Assembly: GCF_946479885.1 (NCBI RefSeq)
Contig: NZ_CAMLHM010000035.1
Coordinates: forward strand, 1-41,969
Origin: an uncultured Devosia sp.
Lineage (GTDB): Bacteria; Pseudomonadota; Alphaproteobacteria; Rhizobiales; Devosiaceae
DNA: 41,969 nucleotides
Reading direction: 5' to 3'
Positions 34,174-41,165 of the stretch are shown in pieces. The notes below the pieces were generated by a model. The model searched no databases and had not been told where the DNA came from. It saw only the letters and a program-made list of their open reading frames with translations. A program made the translations under genes and the position numbers. Positions within the stretch are counted from its first letter, which is position 1; each line of letters opens with the position of its first letter.

Positions 34174-35730
34174 ATGGCAAACAAATCGGTGTTTGCAGCA
34201 ACGATCGGCAAGCTGCTTCCCCGCCCGGACACCACCAATCATCAGGGTGCTCCGGCCCACAAGCTGACGCCACGCCACGCACTGGCCCAGTTGGCAGCGA
34301 CGGGAACGTTCAACGCAACCTTCTACGCCGATGGCGAGAAGCAGATTGCCGATATGCTCGAGCTCTGCCGCCAGGTAGATGCCGAGTTCATCGCCAAGGT
34401 TGCCGTTCACGCTTTCGAAGCGGGTTACATGAAGGACATGCCGGCGTTCCTTTTGGCACTGCTGTCCACGCTACCGGACAGCGCCTTTACTCGCGCCTTT
34501 CCGCGCATTGTCCGCAACGGCAAGATGCTGCGCAACTTCGTGCAGGTCATGCGGTCCGGAGCAGTTGGTCGCAAGTCGCTCGGCTCCCGTCCCAAGCGGA
34601 TGGTTCAGGCTTGGCTGGAAACGGCCTCCGATATCGAAATCATGCGGGCTGCCGTGGGAAACGATCCCTCGCTGTCAGACGTGATCAAGATGGTGCACCC
34701 CAAGCCTGCTTCGCCAGAGCGTCGGGCACTCTACGCCTACCTGATCGGCAAGCCGCATGATGTTGCGACTTTGCCCGAGCTGGTGCGCGCTTTCGAGGCC
34801 TTCAAGCGCGACCCGTCGCTGACCGTGCCGGCGGTTCCGTTCCAGATGCTGACTGCGCTGGAGCTTACCCGGGAGCACTGGGTAGAGATCGCCAGGCAAG
34901 CCGGATGGCAGATGCTGCGGCAGAACCTTAACACCTTCGCACGCCAGGGCGTGTTCGAGGTGGAGGGTTTCGCCGAGGCGCTCGCCAAGCGACTCGCCGA
35001 TCCGGCTGAAGTGCGCCGGTCGCGCGTCTTCCCGTACCAGCTGATGGTGTCGTTTTCGGCATCGGACGCAAAGGTACCTGAGGTCGTTCGCCACGCGCTG
35101 CAGGATGCGATGGAGATTGCGCTCGAAAACGTACCCAAGCTGAATGGCCGCGTGGTCATCTGCCCGGACGTCTCGGGGTCGATGGCATCGCCGGCGACGG
35201 GCTATCGCAAGGGTTCGACCTCGGCGGTGCGGTGCATCGACGTGGCCGCGCTGGTTGCCGCGGCCTTTGTGCGGCGCAATCCGGCGACGATGGTCCTGCC
35301 GTTTGAACAAGGAGTGGTCGATATTCGTCTCAATGCTCGGGATACCGTGATGACCAACGCGGCCAAGCTGGCTTCAATCGGCGGTGGCGGAACCAACTGC
35401 TCCGCGCCGCTGGCCCGCCTCAACGCCGAAAGGACCAAGGCCGACCTGGTGGTCTTCGTCTCGGACAACGAGTCCTGGGTCGATGCCCGCCGCGGCCATC
35501 AGGCTACGGCCATGATGGTCGAGTGGGAGCGGTTCAAGACCCGCAATCCCAAGGCCAGGCTGGTGTGCATCGATATCCAGCCTTACGCGACCAGCCAGGC
35601 TGCCACGGACCGGCAGGACATCCTCAATATCGGGGGCTTCTCCGACAGGGTGTTCGACGCGATCGGGTCGTTCATCGCCCAAGACGGCAAGGACCACTGG
35701 GTAGAAACTATCGAGGCTATCGACCTCTAA
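34174..35730 (+). CDS. rsr: Rsr, bacterial Ro60 orthologue (TROVE and vWA domains)
   Basis: A 518-residue Ro-family RNA-binding protein. The TROVE ring of helical repeats covers about residues 15-320; recognisable blocks are 'LTPRHALAQLAATGTFNATFY', 'RIVRNGKMLRNFVQVMRSG', and 'LPELVRAFEAFKRD'. The vWA domain has a complete MIDAS: D332-S334-S336 in 'CPDVSGSMAS', T407 in 'GGGTNCSAP' and D431 in 'VFVSDNESW'. In Deinococcus, Rsr binds Y RNA, which tethers it to PNPase and gates structured-RNA decay; in Salmonella it is encoded with YrlA/YrlB and RtcBA. AAGGA lies 8 bases before the ATG. Five Y-RNA-like genes follow directly. Confidence 0.96.
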   Translation: MANKSVFAATIGKLLPRPDTTNHQGAPAHKLTPRHALAQLAATGTFNATFYADGEKQIADMLELCRQVDAEFIAKVAVHAFEAGYMKDMPAFLLALLSTLPDSAFTRAFPRIVRNGKMLRNFVQVMRSGAVGRKSLGSRPKRMVQAWLETASDIEIMRAAVGNDPSLSDVIKMVHPKPASPERRALYAYLIGKPHDVATLPELVRAFEAFKRDPSLTVPAVPFQMLTALELTREHWVEIARQAGWQMLRQNLNTFARQGVFEVEGFAEALAKRLADPAEVRRSRVFPYQLMVSFSASDAKVPEVVRHALQDAMEIALENVPKLNGRVVICPDVSGSMASPATGYRKGSTSAVRCIDVAALVAAAFVRRNPATMVLPFEQGVVDIRLNARDTVMTNAAKLASIGGGGTNCSAPLARLNAERTKADLVVFVSDNESWVDARRGHQATAMMVEWERFKTRNPKARLVCIDIQPYATSQAATDRQDILNIGGFSDRVFDAIGSFIAQDGKDHWVETIEAIDL

Positions 35731-35737
35731 CCAACAG

Positions 35738-35760
35738 CCGGGCGGCACGGTGCTGCCCGG
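35738..35760 (+). other. GC hairpin directly after rsr
   Basis: CCGGGCGGCAC pairs with GTGCTGCCCGG around a single G (one G-T pair). It starts 8 bases after the rsr stop and has no T-run, so read-through is expected. It could mark an mRNA end made by processing or protect the rsr 3' end. Confidence 0.6.
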
Positions 35761-35789
35761 TGTCACCGAACAGAAAGGGAATTGTCATC

Positions 35790-35924
35790 CGGTCACGACG
35801 AATGCCGGCGGAACTACATGGGATCTTCAGGTCGCGGGTTCGAATCCCGCCGTTGTCGAAAGGCGCGTAGCTCGGTCTGGCAGAGCGGGAGAACGTTTTT
35901 CGCCAATCTTCGTCGTCGCGACCG
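35790..35924 (+). ncRNA. Y-RNA-like RNA 1 (YrlA type, tRNA mimic)
   Basis: The outer helix pairs GGTC-A-CGACGA (35791-35801) with TCGTCG-C-GACC (35913-35923). The 5' strand continues as GACGAATGCC and GGAACTACA, shared with the other four copies. Inside lie a T arm, GCGGG-TTCGAAT-CCCGC, and then a D-type arm, GCTC-GGTCTGGCA-GAGC, in permuted order. The acceptor-like stem between them (CGTTGTC/GGCGCG) is weak. The GNCGAA block matches what is known of the Ro-binding helix of bacterial Y RNAs. Ends are set by the helix and may extend a few bases. Confidence 0.87.
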
Positions 35925-35931
35925 CCCGAAA

Positions 35932-36069
35932 CTGGCATGACGAATGCCGATGGAACTACAGGCTGTTACCCTCCAGGTCGCGGGTTCGAATCCCGTCGGG
36001 TCCATCATAGGGGCCCGTAGCTCAGCGGATAGAGCGGGACGTTTCATCAATTCTTGTCGTCATGTCCAG
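35932..36069 (+). ncRNA. Y-RNA-like RNA 2 (YrlA type, most complete tRNA mimic)
   Basis: The outer helix pairs CTGG-C-ATGACGA with TCGTCAT-GT-CCAG. The conserved GACGAATGCC and GGAACTACA follow on the 5' side. The inner module is the best tRNA mimic of the array: T arm with loop TTCGAAT, acceptor-like 7-bp stem (35997-36003 with 36011-36017, one G-T pair) closed by a 7-base loop, then TA and a standard D arm GCTC-AGCGGATA-GAGC. Reading order is T arm, acceptor, D arm, a circular permutation of tRNA. Confidence 0.9.
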
Positions 36070-36075
36070 CAATTT

Positions 36076-36202
36076 GCCGCGGCGAATGCCGGTCGGAACT
36101 ACAGCGCCACCCGGGGTAATCTTCGAGGTTCGACCCCTCGACTGGCATGCGCTCTCTGGCACGAGCGGGATCCCCAAGTTTCGCCACCCTCGTCGCCGCG
36201 GC
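36076..36202 (+). ncRNA. Y-RNA-like RNA 3 (acceptor stem not evident)
   Basis: The outer helix is a perfect 10 bp: GCCGCGGCGA (36076-36085) with TCGCCGCGGC (36193-36202). GGCGAATGCC and GGAACTACA are kept. A T arm, CGAGG-TTCGACC-CCTCG with a 7-base loop, and a D-type arm, GCTC-TCTGGCAC-GAGC, are visible, but the bases between them do not form a clear acceptor stem. Confidence 0.85.
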
Positions 36203-36213
36203 TTCCGAATGAA

Positions 36214-36356
36214 CCTGACGAATGCAGATGGGACTACATGGAAAGAGCGTCCGGCAACCGCCGGAAGGTCGGGTGTTCAAGCCACCCCTTCCTCCTGGAG
36301 GAAGTAGCTCAGAGGCCGGCTCGCCGGCGGGCGTCTCGTCACTCCTCGTCGTCAGG
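36214..36356 (+). ncRNA. Y-RNA-like RNA 4 (perfect acceptor-like stem, extra hairpin)
   Basis: The outer helix pairs CCTGACGA (36214-36221) with TCGTCAGG (36349-36356). The 5' blocks read GACGAATGC and GGGACTACA. The T arm is GGGTG-TTCAAGC-CACCC. The acceptor-like stem is a perfect 7 bp (36288-36294 with 36298-36304) closed by CTG, then TAGCTC and a GC-rich D-type arm. An additional CCGGC/GCCGG hairpin sits before the T arm, in the place of a tRNA variable or anticodon region. Confidence 0.87.
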
Positions 36357-36371
36357 ACCGTATAACAATCA

Positions 36372-36462
36372 CCGGGCGAATGCTGGTGGGACTACATTGG
36401 ATCTAGGCGGTTCGAATCCGCCCTGCCGCAAGGCAGGTGTCTCGCTCATACTCGTCGCCCGG
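36372..36462 (+). ncRNA. Y-RNA-like RNA 5 (minimal form, no D arm)
   Basis: At 91 nt this is the shortest copy. The outer helix is CCGGGCGA (36372-36379) with TCGCCCGG (36455-36462). GGCGAATGC and GGGACTACA are kept. The T arm is GGCGG-TTCGAAT-CCGCC. The acceptor-like stem is cut to CTGCC/GGCAG and capped by a GCAA tetraloop, and the D arm is missing. It ends 25 bases before the rtcB start. Confidence 0.87.
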
Positions 36463-36487
36463 GCCGACCAAATAGAAAGCGTCAAAA

Positions 36488-37885
36488 ATGACAGATACTC
36501 TGAGTGGACAGGATTTGATCGATGCCGGCCTCCGTCAGGGGAAGTGGTTTGGCCCCGCCCTGCAGGCGGCGAACGCCGTGCTGACACGGGGCGGCTCGCA
36601 AGCCGAGGCACTGGACGTTGCGCGCCGCTTCGAGCCGGCGCCGGCAATGGCCCTGCATAGCCCCGAGTCCATCCCGTTTTTCAGCAACATTGAAGCCGAG
36701 AACGCGGAGGAAGCCGACAACGTCGCGGCAGTGACCCACAGCATGGTCCAACTCATGCGCACGCCGGTGGTCCGCTCGGGCGCCATCATGCCCGATGCCT
36801 GTCCCGCCGGCCCTCCCGGCACCATACCCGTCGGCGGTGTAGTCGCCTCTGAAGGCATCCATCCTGGCATGCACTCGGCCGACATCTGCTGCTCGATGGC
36901 AATCTCAGTGTTTCCCGGCATGGCTCCGCGCGACCTGCTCGACGCCGTCCAGGCAGTGACTCATTTCGGTCCCGGCGGACGTCCTCGCGGCCAGCAATGG
37001 CGTCCTGCTCCCGAGCTGCTGGCGCGCTTCGACGCCAACCCGTTGCTCAAGGATCTGATCAGCCCAGCCATCGAACATTTCGGGACGCAGGGCGACGGCA
37101 ACCATTTCGCCTTTGTCGGCACCATGAAATCGACCGGCGAAACGGCGTTGGTCACTCATCACGGGTCGCGTGCGCCGGGCGCGAAGCTCTACGGCAAGGG
37201 AATGAAACTAGCCGAGGGGCACCGCAAGGCACTCTCGCCCGAAACCCTGCCGCAAAACGCCTGGATCCCGGCCGACGGCCGCGACGCCGACCAGTATTGG
37301 GAGGCATTGCAACTGGTGCGCGCCTGGACCAAGGCCAATCACTTCGCGATTCATGACGCGGCGGCGGAGAAGATCACGGCCAAGGTCGCCGATCGGTTTT
37401 GGAACGAGCATAACTTCGTCTTCCGCAAGTCAGACGGGTTGTTCTACCATGGCAAGGGGGCGACGCCGGCCTTCGACAACTGGGCCGATGACGCGACGGA
37501 CCTGACGCTCATCCCGCTCAACATGGCCGAGCCGATACTCATAGCGCGCGGCCGCAATGCGGCGCATGGGTTGGGCTTCTCGCCGCACGGGGCGGGGCGC
37601 AATTTCTCGCGCACCCAGCACAGGCGCAAGCAGGGCGGTCGTACCGATGCGGAGATCTTTGCCACCGAGACGGCCGGGCTCGATGCCCGCTTCTTCTCGG
37701 GCGTCACCGATATCTCCGAACTGCCCAGCGCCTACAAGAATGCCGCTTCCGTCCGCCGCCAGATCGATAGTTTCGGGCTGGTCGAGGTCGTGGATGAGGT
37801 GATCCCCTATGGCTCGATCATGGCGGGCGACTGGGAGGCAAACGCGCCTTGGCGTCAAAAGCGCAACCGGGCTGCTGCGTCTTGA
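36488..37885 (+). CDS. rtcB: RtcB, RNA-splicing ligase
   Basis: A 465-residue GTP- and Mn-dependent ligase that joins RNA 2',3'-cyclic phosphate or 3'-phosphate ends to 5'-OH ends. Metal and guanylate residues are recognisable: 'DICCSM' (metal-binding Asp and Cys), 'GTQGDGNHFAFV' (GNHF motif), 'THHGSRAPG', 'YHGKGAT', and 'SPHGAGRNFSR', in which H367 is the histidine that becomes guanylylated. The C-terminus has 'IPYGSIMAGDW'. Several motifs differ from E. coli RtcB (DIGCGM, HSGSRG), so it belongs to a divergent RtcB branch. It follows the Y RNA array in the same transcription unit; archease and RtcA genes are not visible. Confidence 0.96.
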   Translation: MTDTLSGQDLIDAGLRQGKWFGPALQAANAVLTRGGSQAEALDVARRFEPAPAMALHSPESIPFFSNIEAENAEEADNVAAVTHSMVQLMRTPVVRSGAIMPDACPAGPPGTIPVGGVVASEGIHPGMHSADICCSMAISVFPGMAPRDLLDAVQAVTHFGPGGRPRGQQWRPAPELLARFDANPLLKDLISPAIEHFGTQGDGNHFAFVGTMKSTGETALVTHHGSRAPGAKLYGKGMKLAEGHRKALSPETLPQNAWIPADGRDADQYWEALQLVRAWTKANHFAIHDAAAEKITAKVADRFWNEHNFVFRKSDGLFYHGKGATPAFDNWADDATDLTLIPLNMAEPILIARGRNAAHGLGFSPHGAGRNFSRTQHRRKQGGRTDAEIFATETAGLDARFFSGVTDISELPSAYKNAASVRRQIDSFGLVEVVDEVIPYGSIMAGDWEANAPWRQKRNRAAAS

Positions 37886-37886
37886 C

Positions 37887-37910
37887 GATCGGGAGCGTTT
37901 GCTCCCGATC
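37887..37910 (+). terminator. Perfect hairpin directly after rtcB
   Basis: GATCGGGAGC and GCTCCCGATC form a 10-bp perfect stem with loop GTTT, starting one base after the rtcB stop. There is no T-run, so it may stabilise the 3' end or need Rho rather than being a classic terminator. Confidence 0.6.
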
Positions 37911-38026
37911 CATCGCGGTTGCGACGATCAGAATGGACACAGGGGTGCCTCAAGATGTGTCTCAAGAACGCCCCTTAGCTCGTGATGCGGAACATTCCCG
38001 CGCTCCACACCCAATAGGAACCTCGA

Positions 38027-38431
38027 ATGAGCGAGTTACTGCTACAGTATGAAAGAGATGATGAGCGAAACCTGTCTGGCTCACTTGCGGTCCTCGTCCA
38101 GGCTGACGGTTTCGGCGGGCGATGCGAGGTTTATGTCGACGAACCGTGGCTGGTCGATTTCGCCCGCCGACTTAGAACCTATCCGCTGCCGACCGAAGGC
38201 ATTGGCGACGAGTTGATGATTGGCGACATTGCGGGTTTCCAAATTCACGTAGTGCCGGCCGACTCGCTGGGTAGCCTTCGTGTACGCGTACGAATCTACG
38301 AACTGGTGATGACACTGGCCCAGCTAGCACACGTGACCTTGATGACGGATTACGGGACTCTCGAGCGGTTCAGCAGAGAACTCGTTGCTGCCGCGAATGC
38401 GGGCTCTGGCGAAGCGCGATTGGCGAATTAG
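38027..38431 (+). CDS. Small conserved protein, immunity/DUF-like
   Basis: A 134-residue soluble protein. 'LVQADGFGGRCEVYVDEPWLVDFARRLRTYPLP' (cut here at 'GFGGRCEVYVDEPW') resembles small proteins in polymorphic-toxin immunity and related DUF families, where a Gly-Phe-Gly-Gly turn and 'YPLP' recur. I cannot assign a named family with confidence. AGGA lies 7 bases before the ATG. It lies in a run of like-sized small genes on the island, with no toxin gene visible. Confidence 0.6.
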   Translation: MSELLLQYERDDERNLSGSLAVLVQADGFGGRCEVYVDEPWLVDFARRLRTYPLPTEGIGDELMIGDIAGFQIHVVPADSLGSLRVRVRIYELVMTLAQLAHVTLMTDYGTLERFSRELVAAANAGSGEARLAN

Positions 38432-38574
38432 CAGGGTCTGGAACCGACCCCTTTGCGGTCGCATAACTCCATGTGGCGAGTACCATAAGCAGACGTTGAT
38501 TAGCGGCTCACCCAGTGCCATCACTTGGTGTTCACAGGTGCTTACGAGTTCCGATTGCGACTTTGGAGCGTAAA

Positions 38575-39162
38575 TTGACAGAGCGGTGGATCGAAGAGTT
38601 CTTGCTTAAGGGCTCAACTGTCTTGGCTATCGGTGATGCAGCCAAAATCGACGCGATGCTGCGCGACGAGCTTGTCAAAGTGCGCGACGAGGACGAAGGC
38701 TGGACGAATGTCTACCGGCACAGGACGAACGGCACGTTTTGGAAGCTGACATACCCGAACGGCGCAATACATGGCGGTGGTCCAAGACAGCTCATCGAGC
38801 TGTCGTCTGTAATGCCTGTGCCTAGAACAGACTTGATTGCCGAAGTGAGATTTTATTCGTCGGAAGTTAGCGGCAAGACGCAGCCCGTCTTTTCCGGCTA
38901 TGGCTGCCCATGCATGGTGTCGACGGCGAAACCGTGGACCGGGTGGGACGCAAGGCTCGTGTTTGAAGGAGGGCCTATCCATCCCGGTCAAAAGCGTGGG
39001 GTAGGCTTCGCTTTTTTGACGCAGGAAGGCGCGCAGACCATTAGCAAGGCGCGGCACTTCTTTCTTTGGGAGGGTCGTGTGGTGGGCGAGGCATCGAAGG
39101 AGGAAAGCCTTGATAGCATGTTCGATGGGTCCATCGGGAAACCTGAGCACGGCATTTATTGA
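38575..39162 (+). CDS. Imm27-like immunity protein fused to an EF-Tu C-domain-like module
   Basis: A 195-residue protein. The first ~75 residues ('AIGDAAKIDAML', 'DEDEGWTNVYRHRTNGTFWKL', 'YPNGAIHGGGPRQL') resemble Imm27, an immunity family of polymorphic toxin systems, whose hallmark is GW..(L)Y...G..W...YP...HGGGP. The second half ('AEVRFYSSEVSGKTQPVFSGY', 'LVFEGGPIHPGQ', 'FFLWEGRVVGE') resembles the small beta-barrel family related to the EF-Tu C-terminal domain. The TTG at 38575 was chosen because GGAG lies 6 bases upstream; a GTG at 38515 is the alternative. Confidence 0.65.
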   Translation: MTERWIEEFLLKGSTVLAIGDAAKIDAMLRDELVKVRDEDEGWTNVYRHRTNGTFWKLTYPNGAIHGGGPRQLIELSSVMPVPRTDLIAEVRFYSSEVSGKTQPVFSGYGCPCMVSTAKPWTGWDARLVFEGGPIHPGQKRGVGFAFLTQEGAQTISKARHFFLWEGRVVGEASKEESLDSMFDGSIGKPEHGIY

Positions 39163-39346
39163 GTGTGACACTGCTGGTGCTAAGTTGCTCATCGAAACGC
39201 TGCAGGATCTTATCGCACAGGGCGGGCACACTCATATCGATCTGGTGCAAGACCGCCGTTTCTCAATTCGAGCTAACCAGCTGATTGTTGGATACAACGA
39301 GGGGGACTGGTCTGACGAGTTTGGAAGTACACCGAATTTTGGCTGA
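39125..39346 (+). CDS. Small hypothetical protein
   Basis: A 73-residue protein ('FIECDTAGAKLLIETLQDLI', 'HTHIDLVQDRRFSIRANQLI', 'GYNEGDWSDEFG'). It overlaps the end of the Imm27-like gene by 38 bases and the next gene at its 3' end, suggesting translational coupling. It looks like a small alpha/beta immunity-type protein, but I recognise no family. The start at 39125 lacks a strong ribosome-binding site. Confidence 0.5.
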   Translation: MGPSGNLSTAFIECDTAGAKLLIETLQDLIAQGGHTHIDLVQDRRFSIRANQLIVGYNEGDWSDEFGSTPNFG

Positions 39347-39971
39347 CTTCGGGCATTTTTCTGCGTTGTTTGAACCTAGCTCAGCAGAGGTGCCAGGGTA
39401 CCTTCTCTTACTTCGCCCCAGCGATGACGCATTGGTCGCGATCGATCAAATCGAGACAGCTATAGCAGCAAGCGGGGAGCATCTGGCGTCTCAGGTCACG
39501 AAGATGCTCCGCAACCTCAACTGGAGGCCGCAGCTTGTTGCCGCAGCAACGATCCTGACCGGAAGGCTTGCGGGTGAATTGCCGGAGCTTTGGGCCGCAC
39601 TCGATCGCCCGTGCTGGACTTCCCCTCAACTCGCAGCTGTAGCCTCTCGGGTGGACTCAAGATTTCTGCAGCATGCTCTCACGCGCATCGAGCTTGGGGG
39701 CCGTATGGAAGCAAATGAGGCTGCAGACATGTCACCGATTGCAAGACTTTCGGCCCTGGGCCCGGCCTCTCTTGAGGGCCATTCCAGCAAATTGATCTCG
39801 TCATTGGTGGCGCTTTGCGCGACGGAAGAGGCCGCTAAAGCATGGCTTCCGGAATTGCTTTCGCGACAATACCTACAGCAAGTGATTGAATCGGACACGG
39901 ATAAGGCTGGATCGATCGCCATTCACTGGCGCGCGCGAATGGACCACTTGCTAGGCATCTCAGCTAATTAG
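39285..39971 (+). CDS. Hypothetical helical protein
   Basis: Up to 228 residues, mainly helical ('LASQVTKMLRNLNWRPQLVAA', 'QLAAVASRVDSRFLQHALTRI'), with a look of HEAT-like repeats such as those seen in proteins that score damage or act as immunity factors. No family is recognised. TTG starts at 39285 and 39321 are both possible; the second sits just before the end of the upstream gene. Third in the run of small genes. Confidence 0.5.
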   Translation: MLDTTRGTGLTSLEVHRILADFGHFSALFEPSSAEVPGYLLLLRPSDDALVAIDQIETAIAASGEHLASQVTKMLRNLNWRPQLVAAATILTGRLAGELPELWAALDRPCWTSPQLAAVASRVDSRFLQHALTRIELGGRMEANEAADMSPIARLSALGPASLEGHSSKLISSLVALCATEEAAKAWLPELLSRQYLQQVIESDTDKAGSIAIHWRARMDHLLGISAN

Positions 39972-40119
39972 CTTGCGGCCGCTGTGCGGGAAGTTGCGGC
40001 AACTGCCGCCTGTCAGCCTGCCACCCGAACGCGCCATCAGGGACCAAGTTAGCGAACTCCTGGAAGCGTTCCGCCCGCAGTCGACCCCTTTTCGGTCGTC
40101 CGGGGGCGTCAGCGAAGAG

Positions 40120-40962
40120 CTAGGATGTTGGAACGTCCGCAACGTCCCTGTTGATCGGCACCGTTTTCATCACGCGGCGGGCGATATCCTCCAACTGTCC
40201 AGCGTCAAGAACCAGTGTAATTTGAAGGCGGGTTGAGTAGTCCGTTCCCCATAATTTCACGTCGAGCGAGACATGGCCAAGGTTGTCTATCGTTGCGGAT
40301 AGTTGTAGCGCATCTTCCCGGTCGCTCCATTCCTTCGTCCCTTTCCATCCTCGCCATTCGTTGGCCATTTCGGCGAAGAAGGCGGCAGGGCTATCGACCG
40401 AGAAAATGTCGCATTCGGTTCGCCCCCAAAAGTGCTCATTTCTTGCCTCGACAAGCATTCTGTCGGCACTGATGCGCCGGAGCGTCAGCGAGCCGCCGTC
40501 AACCGACGACCAAATCACCGTGAGAGGATAAACCTGCCTGTCGTCCTCATTTCCCCCGGAATAGATGTCCAGGAGAAGCGACAAGCCACGGTCGGTCAAA
40601 AGCTTCATGGTCTTGGAGGGCAGGTCGTATCCCTCGTTTCCTTCTGCCATGAAGAAGCCGACGAAAATGTTACCGTCGAACCTGTTGGAGAGGTCACGCC
40701 ATACATTGAGGTCTTGCGTAAGACCCGAGAGGATTTCTTCGATCTGACCGCTTAAGTTGCCTGGCTGTCGACGGTTGACCGTCAGGTGCCACTTCCCCGA
40801 CCGCGCAACCATTGGCCTACGGCCAACGATCAGTTGCCCTTTGAACGCTCCGCGCGTCGGAGCCGCACCCAACAGTTTGGTCACCTCTTGAGGATCGAGT
40901 TCGTCCCCCCAGAAGCGCAGCGTGGCAGCCGTTTCGTGAATTACGGCCACTGAACACCCCAC
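40120..40962 (-). CDS. DUF4279 plus DUF6228-like two-domain protein
   Basis: A 280-residue protein. Residues about 8-135 match DUF4279: 'ATLRFWGDELDPQEVTKLLGA', 'KWHLTV', 'VGFFMAEGNEGYDLPSKTM' and 'DIYSGG'. Residues about 150-275 resemble DUF6228: 'EWRGWKGTKEWSDREDALQL', 'GHVSLDVKLWG' and 'LVLDAGQLEDIARRV'. Both families are frequent near polymorphic toxins; their functions are unknown. The GTG at 40962 has GAGG 7 bases upstream. The open frame continues to 41307, but that part is the attachment-site region in a non-coding frame. Confidence 0.7.
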   Translation of the reverse strand: MGCSVAVIHETAATLRFWGDELDPQEVTKLLGAAPTRGAFKGQLIVGRRPMVARSGKWHLTVNRRQPGNLSGQIEEILSGLTQDLNVWRDLSNRFDGNIFVGFFMAEGNEGYDLPSKTMKLLTDRGLSLLLDIYSGGNEDDRQVYPLTVIWSSVDGGSLTLRRISADRMLVEARNEHFWGRTECDIFSVDSPAAFFAEMANEWRGWKGTKEWSDREDALQLSATIDNLGHVSLDVKLWGTDYSTRLQITLVLDAGQLEDIARRVMKTVPINRDVADVPTS

Positions 40963-41006
40963 TCGGCAACCTCGGTCCCCCGCTGTACCAAAACAGTTGC
41001 GGTTGT

Positions 41007-41165
41007 CTAGGCCAATGTCCGCTCGTGACATCTCACGAGCAGCGGCTTGATATGTCGCCCGACCCGAACGCCGAACCCGGTCAGCTCGTCGTCCCAGTAC
41101 ACATTGTCCTTGCGGGTAACCGCCAAGGAATCGACCGTCCGCTTCGTGATCCGACCCGCCGCCAT
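41007..41165 (-). pseudogene. Tyrosine-integrase N-terminal remnant
   Basis: The start 'MAAGRITKRTVDSLAVTRKD' continues 'NVYWDDELTGFGVRV', the typical N-terminal beta-region of phage/island integrases (compare 'WDDELxGFGVRV'). After about 35 residues the similarity stops and a stop codon follows, so the arm-binding, core-binding and catalytic domains (R...HxxR...Y) are lost. It lies about 100 bases inside the right attachment repeat, as expected for an integrase of the island. Confidence 0.78.

Noticed and set aside
35850..36060. Ordinary tRNA genes in the array
   Set aside because: T arms come before D arms and no normal anticodon arm connects them, so these are permuted mimics rather than decoding tRNAs.
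35790..36462. CRISPR array
   Set aside because: The repeated blocks are short (about 9-10 bases), the intervals vary from 91 to 143 bases, and the units fold into tRNA-like RNAs.
36047..36660. Open frames across the Y RNA array
   Set aside because: They arise from GC-rich RNA genes, have no ribosome sites and no protein motifs.
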